Made by a program: the position numbers and the translations under genes | The notes under the pieces: model-generated | What the model saw: only the letters and a program-made list of their open reading frames with translations | Database searches by the model: none | What the model was told of the DNA's origin: nothing | Assembly: GCA_025331565.1 (NCBI GenBank) | Contig: JAFREQ010000047.1 | Location: forward strand, 1,416,001-1,480,000 | DNA from: Holacanthus passer | Taxonomy: Eukaryota > Chordata > Actinopteri > Pomacanthidae | DNA: 64,000 nucleotides | Direction of reading: 5' to 3' | Part shown: piece after piece, positions 37,152 to 47,600 of the stretch | Position numbering within the stretch: the stretch's first letter is position 1 | How the letters are laid out: every line of letters begins with the position of its first letter

Positions 37152-37312
37152 TGATCCAGGATGTGGACAGCTCCTCCCTGGAGGCCAACTACCAGAGCTT
37201 TGCCAGCTTGATGGAGCAGCGGCTGGCTGAGCTCTTCCTGGTGGCAGGACGGCAGGGGTCTCGGTTGGCACGATCCCGGCGGGCCACCACTGTCGGGGGC
37301 TACACCGTACAG
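37152..37312 (+). CDS. kiaa1549l: kiaa1549l exon: module 3, first half, with RSRR site
   Basis: Acceptor CTCCTCACAG, donor GTAGGT at 37313. Phase 1 in, phase 0 out, 161 nt. It encodes V-IQDVDSSSLEANYQSFAS, the helix LMEQRLAELFLVAGRQG, a basic loop SRLARSRRATT and the strand GGYTVQ. The helix matches module 2 (EQRL shared). RSRR (37271-37282) fits the furin pattern R-x-K/R-R and lies in the loop after the helix, so the ectodomain could be cut in the secretory pathway. That is inference. The minus-strand ORFs here are shadows. Confidence 0.96.
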
Positions 37313-37556
37313 GTAGGTGGGAATGGGATTTGTGTGTGTCAGTGTGTGCATTATCAGTTGTCATGATGCTAGGGTTGTGTTCATAATGATCAGTTTCTGC
37401 ATGTTTCTGTGAAAGTTGTGTTAATTTTGTGTAATGTGTTTGAATAGGATCAACTGTGATTGTGCTGGGGCTCCATAGAGAACGCATCACAGGTTGACTT
37501 AGCAGAAGCAAAAATACAAAGCAGTGAGAGTCTACAGCCGTGCCAGCAGCTCTGTG

Positions 37557-37870
37557 AGGCTACGCTTACAGTAAACATGGCAGTGTGTTGCACTAAATGC
37601 TAATGTCAGCACGTCAGCATGCTCACAATGACGATAACATGCTCATGTTGTAGCAGGTGTAATGTTTACTAAGGTCTTAAACCTAGTTTAGCGTGTTAGC
37701 ATGCTTACATGCATGAACGTGTACCTGAAATTACAACCGATATTCATAGGAATGCCATCAGCTTTACAGACAGCTGGTTATAAGCACATTCAAACAAAAT
37801 ACATTTTTGACCCGATGGTGGTGCTAGATTATAGGTCATGGGATCACCACATAAGATGACTTCATTCTAC
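37557..37870 (+). repeat. Percomorph dispersed repeat (AGCATGCT / GATGGTGGTGCTAGAT)
   Basis: Contains AGCACGTCAGCATGCTCACAATGACGATAACATGCTCATG, GTTTAGCGTGTTAGCATGCTTACATG, and GACCCGATGGTGGTGCTAGATTATAGGTCATGGGATCACCA in that order. I know this arrangement from a very abundant repeat in percomorph fishes. It supports the taxonomic guess. Non-coding, diverged. Confidence 0.75.
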
Positions 37871-38122
37871 ATGTACTATATTCATGTATATGGTGAGGAA
37901 ATGATAAGGTCAGCACTGGTCATCAGTGCCGGCTTGAAGGTCAGTGAACATCCAGGGAAGCTCCACATTCAGGACCCTGGACAGCGCCCTCTACTTGTTG
38001 GTGTGCTGAACAAAGCTTTACAGTCTAGAATATTTTATTAGTAATTGAGTGGTCATACATTAAGTTGTGAGAAACATAACATAGAGAAATTAACATACAC
38101 AACAATGACAATGGAAATTAGA

Positions 38123-38435
38123 CCTGAAATGATTGAGTTGATTAATCGGTAACTATTTTGATTATTGATTTTCAAGCAAAAATGCTACTCACTAATGCCA
38201 GTTCCTTGACTTCGAGGATTTGCAGTTTCTCTTTGTTTTATGTATTAGTCATGTGAATATCATTTTTGGCTTTTTTGACTGTTGGTCGTCTGTTAGTGTC
38301 ATCAAGCTGTAGGAAGTGTTGTGTACATTTTCACTTTTTTCTAACATTTTACGGAGCAAACAGTTAATCGATTAATTGAGGAAATATTCAGCAGATTAAT
38401 TGATAATAAAAACATAATTGCAGCTGTAGTGCTAA
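38123..38435. repeat. Dispersed repeat with GATTAATCGATTA-type ends, copy 1
   Basis: Opens near GATTGAGTTGATTAATCGGTAACTATTTTGATTATTGATTTTC and closes with AGTTAATCGATTAATTGAGGAAATATTCAGCAGATTAATTGATAAT and GCAGCTGTAG. The ends are roughly inverted, as in a family I recall from teleosts. A second copy lies at 56313-56577. Confidence 0.7.
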
Positions 38436-39298
38436 TATAATTGTAATTTCTCATCGCATTAGGAAAAATGATTTTAATACTTGTTAAACAGGTGTCAAGT
38501 CTCTGCAAGTAGATTTTTATTGTACACTAAAATGAAATTAAGTCTACGTGAAGGTACTCATAGGCATATAAGTACAAAGGTTTGTGTGTTTTTTACAGTA
38601 TTTTCTATTTGTGTCACCTCCCTGCGCCGTGTTCCATATTGTGCAAATTAAGACAAGGATTGACTCCTCCTGAGCTTTATGCCTTACACACCCTCATGGT
38701 TTTAAAGGAAGTCACAGATGACCAGTTTTATGGCTGCAGAAATGGAGGAGGGAGAGGCTTCCAGAGGCTGGAGGAGGGGTGGGTGGGTGGTAGTGAGGGG
38801 AGAAATCATCCAGCCATTTAATACCACGCATCCCTTCTTTTTATGACAAAATCAAATTACCAGGCTTGATTAAACCGTGTGATGTGTTCATCAAATTAAA
38901 AAAAGGTGTTTGATGTATGATGAAAGGAAATTGAGATTTCAAGTGACTCAGTTATCCTCAAGTGTCTTCCCCAAGTGCAGTTATCCTGCAGCAAATGGCT
39001 CGACATGATCAAAGCAACTGAGCCGTTTCAGAATTTTGATTGGGCCACTGTAGATATAGCAGGGACTTTTAATCTGTTGGTGTGGAAAGATAAAGGATTT
39101 TGTATTAAATCTGACTATAGATGATATGTTGTGCTGATATTGTCTATCTTTAATATAAACTCTCCTTTTTAAAAAAATGAGTCTAGAGCCAATATGTAAT
39201 GGTAATGTATGTATATGAACATTTAGTCTGACAAAACACTTTTTTACAAGATGCCATTAACATCTTGAGATCTTGGATATTGTGTTTGACCTCTCCAG

Positions 39299-39470
39299 AT
39301 GGTGAACATGCGCCGACTGCCTGGTCCCAAGAACCCGGCAGAGATGACATACTACGTCCAGCTGAACGGAGCACCCATCACTGGAACCAACGCTGCCAAG
39401 ACCCTCAGCAGTCTGGACTCCCAGACCATGGCTCTGACACTGGGATACTTTGTACAAGTGCAGGCTGAAC
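39299..39470 (+). CDS. kiaa1549l: kiaa1549l exon: module 3, second half
   Basis: Acceptor GACCTCTCCAG, donor GTAAGC at 39471. Phase 0 in, phase 1 out, 172 nt. It encodes MVNMRRLPGPKNPAEMTYYV, QLNGAPITGTNAAKTLSSLD and SQTMALTLGYFVQVQAE. The order strand, PG turn, strand, helix, strand parallels module 2. With the next exon it reads QAEPVVKTPPG, which leads directly into the membrane. The minus-strand ORFs here are shadows. Confidence 0.97.
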
Positions 39471-39999
39471 GTAAGCTTGTTTATCTTCTAGCGTTATGTA
39501 ATACATGTGTGTATCATATTTGTAAAGGACCGAGCAAGTCAGATGAAAGAGATACAGTGCAAATTAATGCAAATTATTTACCCAAATGTCCAAAGGGGGT
39601 GTAAAGGTCTGAGTTCTAAATCAGAAAGTGAGCAACAAACGAGCACATTGAACATAAAAAGGGAAAGATCAAGAGACAAAGGGTGAAACATTCATACCTT
39701 TTTTGCCAGACAATGAAGACAAAAAGAAAGTACAGGTGAACACACAGTTGTAGTAGTAGTAGCAGTAGTTGATGATTTTTAGTTTAGATTTTTATGGGTC
39801 ATGCGCCAAAAACCCTACACCCCCTTGCCTTCCAAAGGGCAACTTCCTTCAAACCCCAAACCTCCAGGCTTTTGATTCAAATTTCATGTTTCCAGCCTAA
39901 GTTGAGCTTTCCAAAGTTTAAAAAAGTTCCACTCAAAGAACTGATGAATATCTGAATATCATCGGCACAACTCCCTATAAAATGTCCAATCCACTTTTT

Positions 40000-40183
40000 T
40001 TGCACAGTTTTGTACATATTACACAAACAGTTTGTTAAAATATATTTTAAGTGCTAGTAGGTGGATTTTATTAGCTTCAGACAGTGCCAGGCTAAGCTGC
40101 TTTCCTTGGTTCTAGTCTTTATACTAAGCTAAACTGACCGGCTGGTATTACCCAAAAATGTTGAACTATTCATTTAACTCCAA
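40000..40183 (-). repeat. Dispersed teleost repeat (AAATGTTGAACTATTC end), copy 1
   Basis: Contains TTTGTACATATTACACAAACAGTTTGTT, GTGCTAGTAGGTGGATTTTATTAGC, GACAGTGCCAGGCTAAGCTG, CTAGTCTTTATACTAAGCTAAACTGACCGGCTGG and AAAAATGTTGAACTATTCATTTAA. The reverse complement of the same blocks appears at 62307-62560. I recognise a common percomorph SINE-like repeat. Strand is given relative to that copy. Confidence 0.75.
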
Positions 40184-41219
40184 TGACAGGAGTCCTATTT
40201 CTTTATTCCAATGTTTTTAAATGAATGCATAATTTATTGATGTTGAAATGCAAATCTAAATATACTCTTTGAGCTATTTCCGTTTGTTCATGTACTTACT
40301 GATTTATTACAGCTTTAAAAATAATTAGCATTAAAATAGGAACAGTGCAGTATGTGGACTCTTTTCTGTTTTCCATTTCATACTACACACATTTTTGTTT
40401 CCATGTTTTTTTCTGCATTTAGCACATATGTGTACTTAATATCATAGATGCTTCACAGAGCAAATTTCTCATTCAGCAACCATGGTCGAGACACCACACT
40501 GTCGAAAACATTCCCAGTTTAACTGCTCTTTAGGGTTTATCTGCTGAACTCAAGCGTAACGGTCTTGGCTTACTGTGACATTGCGAAGCATTTGGGTTTT
40601 CCATAAATTTCCATAATTTTCATAATTCCCTATGCATCCAATAAAGATTTAGAATATCAATACGAATTCAAACTCACAAATTCAAAGATTGTGTTTCCAC
40701 ACTTCTATTTTACAATCAGAAAATTGTCATTCTTTATATTTGTTGTTAATGTTTGCTGTTTGTTGTAGTGGCTTTTAGAGAACACCTTTGCAGCAGGATG
40801 TTCACACTGTAGCTGCTAGAGAGGACAAAGCGCTCCCTCTCACCTTTTCTCCCTCACATTTCCTCTAAATCTATAATTAACAAACTGGAGAGATACCAAC
40901 AACCATCAGCGCCATTCACAGCTCCTCCTAACAGTGCTCAGGCCGGGAACTGAACACAATGTTCCTGTAAAATTCATTACGTTTGCCGAAGGGGCTCGGT
41001 AGAAACAAACTGCATTAGTCCTTCAAATGAAAACACATCATGGCAAACTGTTATGTGGTAGAGAAGCTCAAAGAAATAAGTTCTTAGGAAGATATTTAAG
41101 TGAAAAGCTTTAGGTTCCAGAAACTTTTTATGCTGTACTTTAAAGCACATTTCCGGATGTGGATTCAAGTTTACAAAAGTGTTTTCTTTCATTACATTTC
41201 TGTCTTTATTGTGCAGCTT

Positions 41220-41310
41220 TAAATGCATAGTTTGAGATTTTGAGAAATACACTTATTTGCTTTCTTAGAGACAGATGAGAAAAATGATACCCTTTCTCAT
41301 GTCCGTGTGC
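41220..41310 (+). repeat. Same dispersed repeat family, short copy 2
   Basis: GCATAGTTTGAGATTTTGAGAAATACACTTATTTGCTTTCTTAGAGACAGATGAGA matches the end that starts at 62311 (ATAGTTTGGCATTTTGAGAAATATGC). Only that end is present. Confidence 0.65.
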
Positions 41311-42097
41311 TGAATATCATCAACCAAAAAAGATAACTGCATCAAAGATTAAAAATCATTGAAAAGCAAACAAAAAACTAAAACACATGGATGATGGATG
41401 CTTCATACTATGTAAATATAATTGATATCAATCAGAAAATAACACAGTGTTGTCAAGAAATGCTTTCCAAATTAATGGTAGTCTAATAGAAATTTAAATG
41501 CTGTTTAAATGCTTATGTTATTAATTCACTGTCCCTACTTAAAAGGAAATCAAATTTAGTTTTTGTTCGTCGCTAAAATGAACACTGTCCTTTCCCGACC
41601 CCTTTAATATTTGATTACTGTTTACCAAAAAAAAACAACTTGTGACTGAGTTTGCAGTACTTTTTCAAGCCTGGCTTGTGTCTGTGGTCTTCCTCTCAAG
41701 CTTCAGGTACAACCAGCCTGACATTCAATCAGAGGGACAGTGAACAGGACACAGTAGTCTGACAGGCAAAACCCAGGGCAAATTAAAGTCTACAAAACAC
41801 TCACTGCTGCTTTGAGCACACGGTAATCACTGAAGGCGACTTTGATGAGTTCATCAACATTTTCATCAGCTCCTCCTTTCCCTCATCTGGATTTTGACAA
41901 ATGGACAGTAAGAAGATATTGTTTGGAGAGATTTGAGTGAATTCTCTAATTCTCTAAGACCAACTGAAGCTGTAACTGATGCCCTGTCTGAAAAAAAGTG
42001 TTTTAAGTGTTGTAATCGCTGAAGGGACATTTGAGGCTGCTCAGGAATGATTGAACGCACCTTCAAATGCTGATGAATGATATTTGTATGTTTATAG

Positions 42098-42258
42098 CTG
42101 TGGTAAAAACGCCGCCTGGAAACCTGTGGATCATGGCCGTTCTGACGCCTCTCTTCCTGTTGTTGGTGGTGATCGGCATGGTGGCTTTCATTCTTTGTCA
42201 GAGGAACAGGGTCATCTTCAAAACCGGCGCCTTCAGGACCTTCAAAACACGCTCCAAG
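42098..42258 (+). CDS. kiaa1549l: kiaa1549l exon: transmembrane segment
   Basis: Acceptor GTTTATAG, donor GTGAGA at 42259. Phase 1 in, phase 0 out, 161 nt. It encodes PVVKTPPGNLWIM, a hydrophobic helix AVLTPLFLLLVVIGMVAFIL (about 42124-42200) and the basic stop-transfer sequence CQRNRVIFKTGAFRTFKTRSK. This fixes the topology as N-terminus outside, C-terminus in the cytoplasm. A juxtamembrane Cys could be palmitoylated. It is the most clearly membrane-like piece of the gene and matches the family layout. Confidence 0.96.
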
Positions 42259-44661
42259 GTGAGACTGTTAAACTTACTCATCCAACTTTTCCTGCTTTTG
42301 TTTCCTGCCCTATATGTTCCTTAACATCTTCTTTTTCTCTTTCTACTCTCTGCTCTTCCTGTTCTTCTTCTGCTATTAATACAAATCAGCTGTTGCCTCA
42401 CTCTTGGGGAGTTAAGTCTCACCCTAAAATGTTCAGACATCACTGTTTCACCCTGTCCTTCCCCAGAAACCAATTCTTACAGTGAAATTTCAGCAAAGAT
42501 TACCTAACTTGGTTCTGAATGAGTGACACATCACACAGCAAACCGATTGTGTTAAGTTGTACCTTCAGGTCAAAAAAATGTAATCCCACATGTGTGGGCC
42601 TCGCTCGTTTTTTTCTTCGCTGCCCAATAGCCCATGGTCATTGCTAATCATGCACGCTGCGAAGACTAATCGGCTGAAAAGAAACGTGCAGGGCTTAGTG
42701 TACTGGAAGTGAACCTTAGGGTAATGTTGGCCCTTTCACAATAATGGCGTTCACTCATCATCAGCTCATTTGAGGTTAAATAAAAATCAATCATTTCAAA
42801 TGGGCGTGCGCATAATAGATTGCTAGCAGCTGGTTTGATCAGGTCAGACTGTTTTCCTGGACACGGTGCAGCGCATGACGCCAGAGCAACAGCTGCTTGT
42901 GTTGCGGCAGTCAGTCAAGTGGTAAACGAGCAATAAGCCTGCCTGCCTCATTTGTTCTGAAGAGCCTCTGTTCAGAATTCCATAATCTTGAAGTGTGTTT
43001 CACATTTAATGTCATGACTAGACTTCCACTGCAGTGAGAGTCCTTGTCATTGGTCACACACGCACCGAATAACCCACCGATTGACCGCGCTCTGGTTAAG
43101 GTCTTATTCAGGTCAGGCTGTTCGCACAAACTTTTGATACCCAGCAAAGGAATCTCCCTAATGCTATGAATAAACCAATACACAGAATATTTCCGTCTCC
43201 AGATCAAAGACGACTTAAAAGCTTTGACCATCAGTAAAATATTCCCTCCTCGACTGAGCGGTAGTTGAAAAAACTGTCTCTACACATATCTGTACAATGT
43301 CTCTGATGCTCCTGACAAATATCCTGGTGGAGCAAGCAATTACGCTCGTAGGCTGACATCGAAATGTACCTTTAATGCCGTTCTGTGTGAGAAAACTGAG
43401 GAGAAGCAGTAAGAAGTTTTGATATCACAGTAACTGGTGCTCTATGGGTAGCTGTAAACTGAGCTCTATCAACAGCTTTCTGATCATTCTTTTTTGAATA
43501 TGATCAAACCTGAGAATGTTAATATGTGTCAACCCAAAATAAAGTTAGCAACAACAGGAAAGCATCAGAATTTATTCACTCTTCATCCTAAATGCAACAA
43601 CTGAACACAATTAATTTGCACTGTGGATGAATTGGGTCATATTAGCATCACAGTTGGCAACAGTTATACGATATATTGGATCTTATGTTCGCAGTATTGA
43701 CCATCACTTCTGTTAGTTATGATACTGTAACACAGTACTCACCAAGTTGCTGAAATCTGGGAACACATTGTAACAGCAGAGACTGACAGGGTGAAAAATA
43801 AAGGTCAGACAAGTTATAAACAAGCAACAACAGTTTAGCCTGAATACCTAAACTACATTCTTTTGAGGTAAAAACCAAAAGTGAGTGTAGATGAAATTCT
43901 CTTAATCGTTGGTGTAGACACAGTTACAGTAAGAATGGTCGGTAATGTTAAGCATGGTAAGTTAAAGTAGGAGGCTGTGAATTTGACAATGTTCCAATTT
44001 CAAAATGAACAGATTTTAGAAAAGGACATTTGTTGTCTTTGTACATCAGTGGCATCAAGCCTTGCTCTTCAGTGACTGAGTTGATGGAAATCTGATGATA
44101 TAATAAATATAAAACGGATATTAGGAAATATTTTGGAGGTGATTTGGTGGGAGGGAGGTGTTTGTATTTGTGCTTTGATTTAAACACTGTAATAAGGTGC
44201 TGCTTTGTTAAAATTTGTTTTGTTAAAAAGATAGAGTTGGAAAGGTAAAGAAACAGGCAGTTTGAAAAGTATTAAGAAACAGACTAACAGGTCGTTCATG
44301 GGATTTGTTGACAATAAAAAAAAATACTTCAGCTTTGTCCTTCTAAACCTGTTTGATGGTCTGATTGCTCATGTTTGTTGCCCAGGCACACTTCCTTTTA
44401 GCAGTGTCATGATCTTCCCACTTAATTTGGCGAGTACAAAGTTATGAACAGAGATAGGAGTCATGGCCAAACTGTGAAAAATTTACACATCCTATCCTAT
44501 CCTATCCAATACTGTCCTGTCCTGTCCTATCCTATCCTGTCCTGTCCTATCCTATCCTGTCCTGTCCTATCCTATCCTATCCTGTCCATCCTATTCTGAT
44601 CTGTTCTATTATAATACTAACCCCTCCCTGACCTTGTCCCTCTGACTCTTTCCCTGTTTAG
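42259..44661 (+). other. kiaa1549l: Intron before the microexon
   Basis: Phase-0 intron of 2.4 kb. The main feature is the TCCTA/TCCTG array at 44488-44590, close to the acceptor. No coding or repeat call was made for the rest. Confidence 0.8.
44488..44590. repeat. Pentanucleotide (TCCTA/TCCTG)n array
   Basis: About 20 units, alternating TCCTA and TCCTG in a higher-order pattern. The array is pyrimidine-rich on the transcribed sense and ends about 70 nt before the microexon. Confidence 0.93.
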
Positions 44662-44697
44662 ACCTCATATCGAAGGGAGGGCAGTTACCACCACCAG
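44662..44697 (+). CDS. kiaa1549l: kiaa1549l 36-nt microexon, juxtamembrane
   Basis: Acceptor CCCTGTTTAG, donor GTATTC at 44698. Phase 0 on both sides. It encodes TSYRREGSYHHQ. Without it the neighbours join in frame as TRSK-PVQGFDYAK, which is close to how I recall the mammalian protein, so this may be an alternative cassette. The peptide is basic and has Tyr and Ser residues that could be phosphorylated. I call it from the splice sites, the exact length and the preceding pyrimidine-rich sequence, since it is too short for homology to decide. Confidence 0.65.
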
Positions 44698-47600
44698 GTA
44701 TTCATTAAGACACTGGTTGTGTGGTTTACTGACTGACTGACTGAATTAATTACTGAATGAATGAGTCACTGCTTTGTCTGCTGATTCTGACTGACTGACT
44801 GTATCGATCAACTTGAACTGCCTTGTGGGCTGCTTATTTCTGTATGCTCTGCCTGTCGCTGCTGCTGGGGGAATTCTTGCATGTAGCTGTGAACATGACT
44901 TATTCCACCATCTTCATTGGCTATGGGACATCAATAGGAGGAGAGAGGAGGGGCCAGTGAGGAAAGGTGAAACAACTATAATAGGGGTGTAAAATTCACA
45001 AGCACGTTCCTTAAGATTTAGATTGTTTTGGTTCGAGTCGATCGGCTGAATTAACAAGGAGAGGCTAGCTCGTAAAAACAGGCAAATGCGCTCAATCCTG
45101 CCGGCCAGAAGAAGACATTTTCAACCAGGGCTCATAAACGTGAATAGCAGAAAGGAAGCTCAACACCTGCAAACCAAACCAATCTATTTTTATTTTGTAG
45201 CATCCATAAAAGGTGACTCAAGCTTGTGTCATCAGCCTAGACTGCCTCTCTGCCAGTTCCTTTCCCTTTCGAGCCAGACGTTTTATCCGCTCGGATGAAG
45301 CCGCTCTCATCCCTCAGTGGCTCAGCAGGAACCCTACACGGACCCCCAACCCAATTCTTTCTTTTTTTTTCTTCTCTATTGGATTATGGTAGCCACTTAA
45401 TCAGGGTTAGACCCAAAAAAAGAATGGCTACAGAAGATGGATAGAAAATGCTAAAACGCTTTAAATGACAAAGAACCATGCAGAGGCTGTCCCTTTGGCT
45501 ACTGTGGCTTTGGTGGAACTGATGTGCGGGTTATTTTTATTTACCTCATCCCTCGATGGGGTGGGCAGGACATTTTTGGGGAGTAATGGAGCTGGTGTAA
45601 CACCACAGTACGAACATCATGTGTGTGTGTTTTCCCTGCTTTATTGTATCTCCTCATACTGTGGCAACACATTAACATTTTAATTTCCGAGCTCTGAGGT
45701 TTTGTTTGCTTTCACAATCGTGTGTAAACATTTAATATTACTTAAGTTGGATTTTACGAGAGAGCACATCAAATATTAAAGCGTCCTGAAATGAGATTTC
45801 TCAAGTGGTGCCGTGAGGCTCCAGTCACTGTTCTTATCCACAGAGGTATTTACCCTCTTCCAATCCCGAGCAGTGGCATGCATGAGCTAATGAGATAAAT
45901 ATTTCACACAGGGATTTGGTTTGGGAAGAGCTTGTGGCAATGTGGCAAACTGGAGATAAACACTCCTCATTGTTTTAAGCAGAGGTTAAAAAATTTTCAG
46001 TTCTATCTTAATACAAGACTCCTGTAACCCTGTGTATGTTAAAGGAGTCACTAGTCACTGTAATTGGCCCTACTGTCAATGGCCAAGAAGTTTTTGCCTC
46101 ATTAGATAGCAAACACTAAGAGATGTGACAGGAAATGAAGCAAAAGAGGAGGTGACAATCACGTTGCGATTACATGATCAGCATCTTTGACCCCTAAGAC
46201 ACCAGGATAAACAAAGTGCTCTCTTCCTAATGGTGATTCCAGTGTAAGAGAAGGGGGCAGCAAATCTGCAGCCCTTGTTCTGTGCAACATGTATCTTCCA
46301 AAGTTATCGTGAGAGAAACGTAATGTTGAAAGACACACAATTGATTGGATCCCTTTGGCTTTAGCACTTTGTTTTGGCTTTGGCCAGTTTTTTTAATGTG
46401 CTACCATTTGTAGCTTTTGGCAGGTTTGCTTTAAGCTAGCAGCAAGCGGTGGAGTGAGGTCACCTTTCCACTTGCTGAATGTGGTCACCTTGAATGGATT
46501 GCATTTACACATGACTTAGATCTCAATGTGAGCCAGATGTGGTCTGGATAATCCGATTGCATCTTGATCACAGTGCATTCTGCGTGTATTTAAACCTCGT
46601 ATTAACATTTTCCTAATCCAGAAACAAATCACATGTTACTCATATTGATGCCAAGTGTAAATGGGGTCTAAGTCAGAAACCCACCTCAGTGACTCGTGTA
46701 TGTGTTGTCTTAAAGTCATATAGGTACTAACCAGACCTACGATATGCATAATAATAGACTCCATCAAGTTGATCTACTGTGTGTATTTGTGCATGTGTGC
46801 ATATGTGTTGATCTACTCCCAACCCACTCAGCTATCAGTCACCATGCAGGACAGGCTAAAGCTGCTGATCAATACTGTGGTTTATACTGGGTCTGCATGT
46901 GTGTTTAAGCATTAAAGAGTGATTCTGCAGAGTCCGGCTCACTTCATCACTCTGCCCGTCTCCTGTGCAGCCGGAACATTCTTCAAAATGGCTTTTACTC
47001 CCTCTGTGCCTTCTTGTATAGGCGTGAAAGCCACCAATAGCAGCCCTCCGTATGGAGCACAATAGAGGTGGAATCGGCAAAAGTAGAAGCAATCCATTTT
47101 TCATTTGTAAGGCGCTCAATGAAAGCACAATGCAGTGGCTGCCATTTAAAGGACTCAAGGTATTTTGCATTTTGCTGCATCATGCCTCAACCTGCCCCAG
47201 GGGGAGTTTATCTAACCAGTGCAGCACCACGCTTATGTGCACCCCAGTCTACTTCGCTCTGTGTCTTATTTTACTTCTAAAACGTACCCACTCTTTGGGA
47301 CGTTGTGTCTCTTTCATGCAGCTCTGGTGTGCGCTTCCGCCGTTCGCCCTGCTAAAGCTGAATTTAAATCAATATGGCTGCAGGGGGAATAGAGCATATC
47401 TCATCCATCTGCTGTACCTCATCAAGCTGCTGTTGGCTGTTGCTCTGAGTTAAAATTAGACATGAGGAGAAGCCTCTGTTTGATAGCGCGGGCAAGGAAA
47501 ATGAGAGTGGATAATTTGGCGGTGCAGCGGGGTCGCGCTCGCAGCCACTTCACATGACATCTTTAAGGAAAAGAAACGGTCAGACCCCGTGTCACCGCCT

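Larger units (their letters stand above)
37313..39298 (+). other. kiaa1549l: Intron inside module 3
   Basis: Phase-0 intron of 2.0 kb. Much of its middle is made of two dispersed repeats (37557-37870 and 38123-38435). Confidence 0.9.
39471..42097 (+). other. kiaa1549l: Intron before the transmembrane exon
   Basis: Phase-1 intron of 2.6 kb. It holds two fragments of one dispersed repeat family in opposite directions (40000-40183 and 41220-41310), and otherwise unique AT-rich sequence. Confidence 0.85.

Noticed and set aside
45086..45298. ORF near a GC-richer stretch considered as an extra cytoplasmic exon.
   Set aside because: No fitting acceptor/donor pair in the required phase and no resemblance to the family tail.
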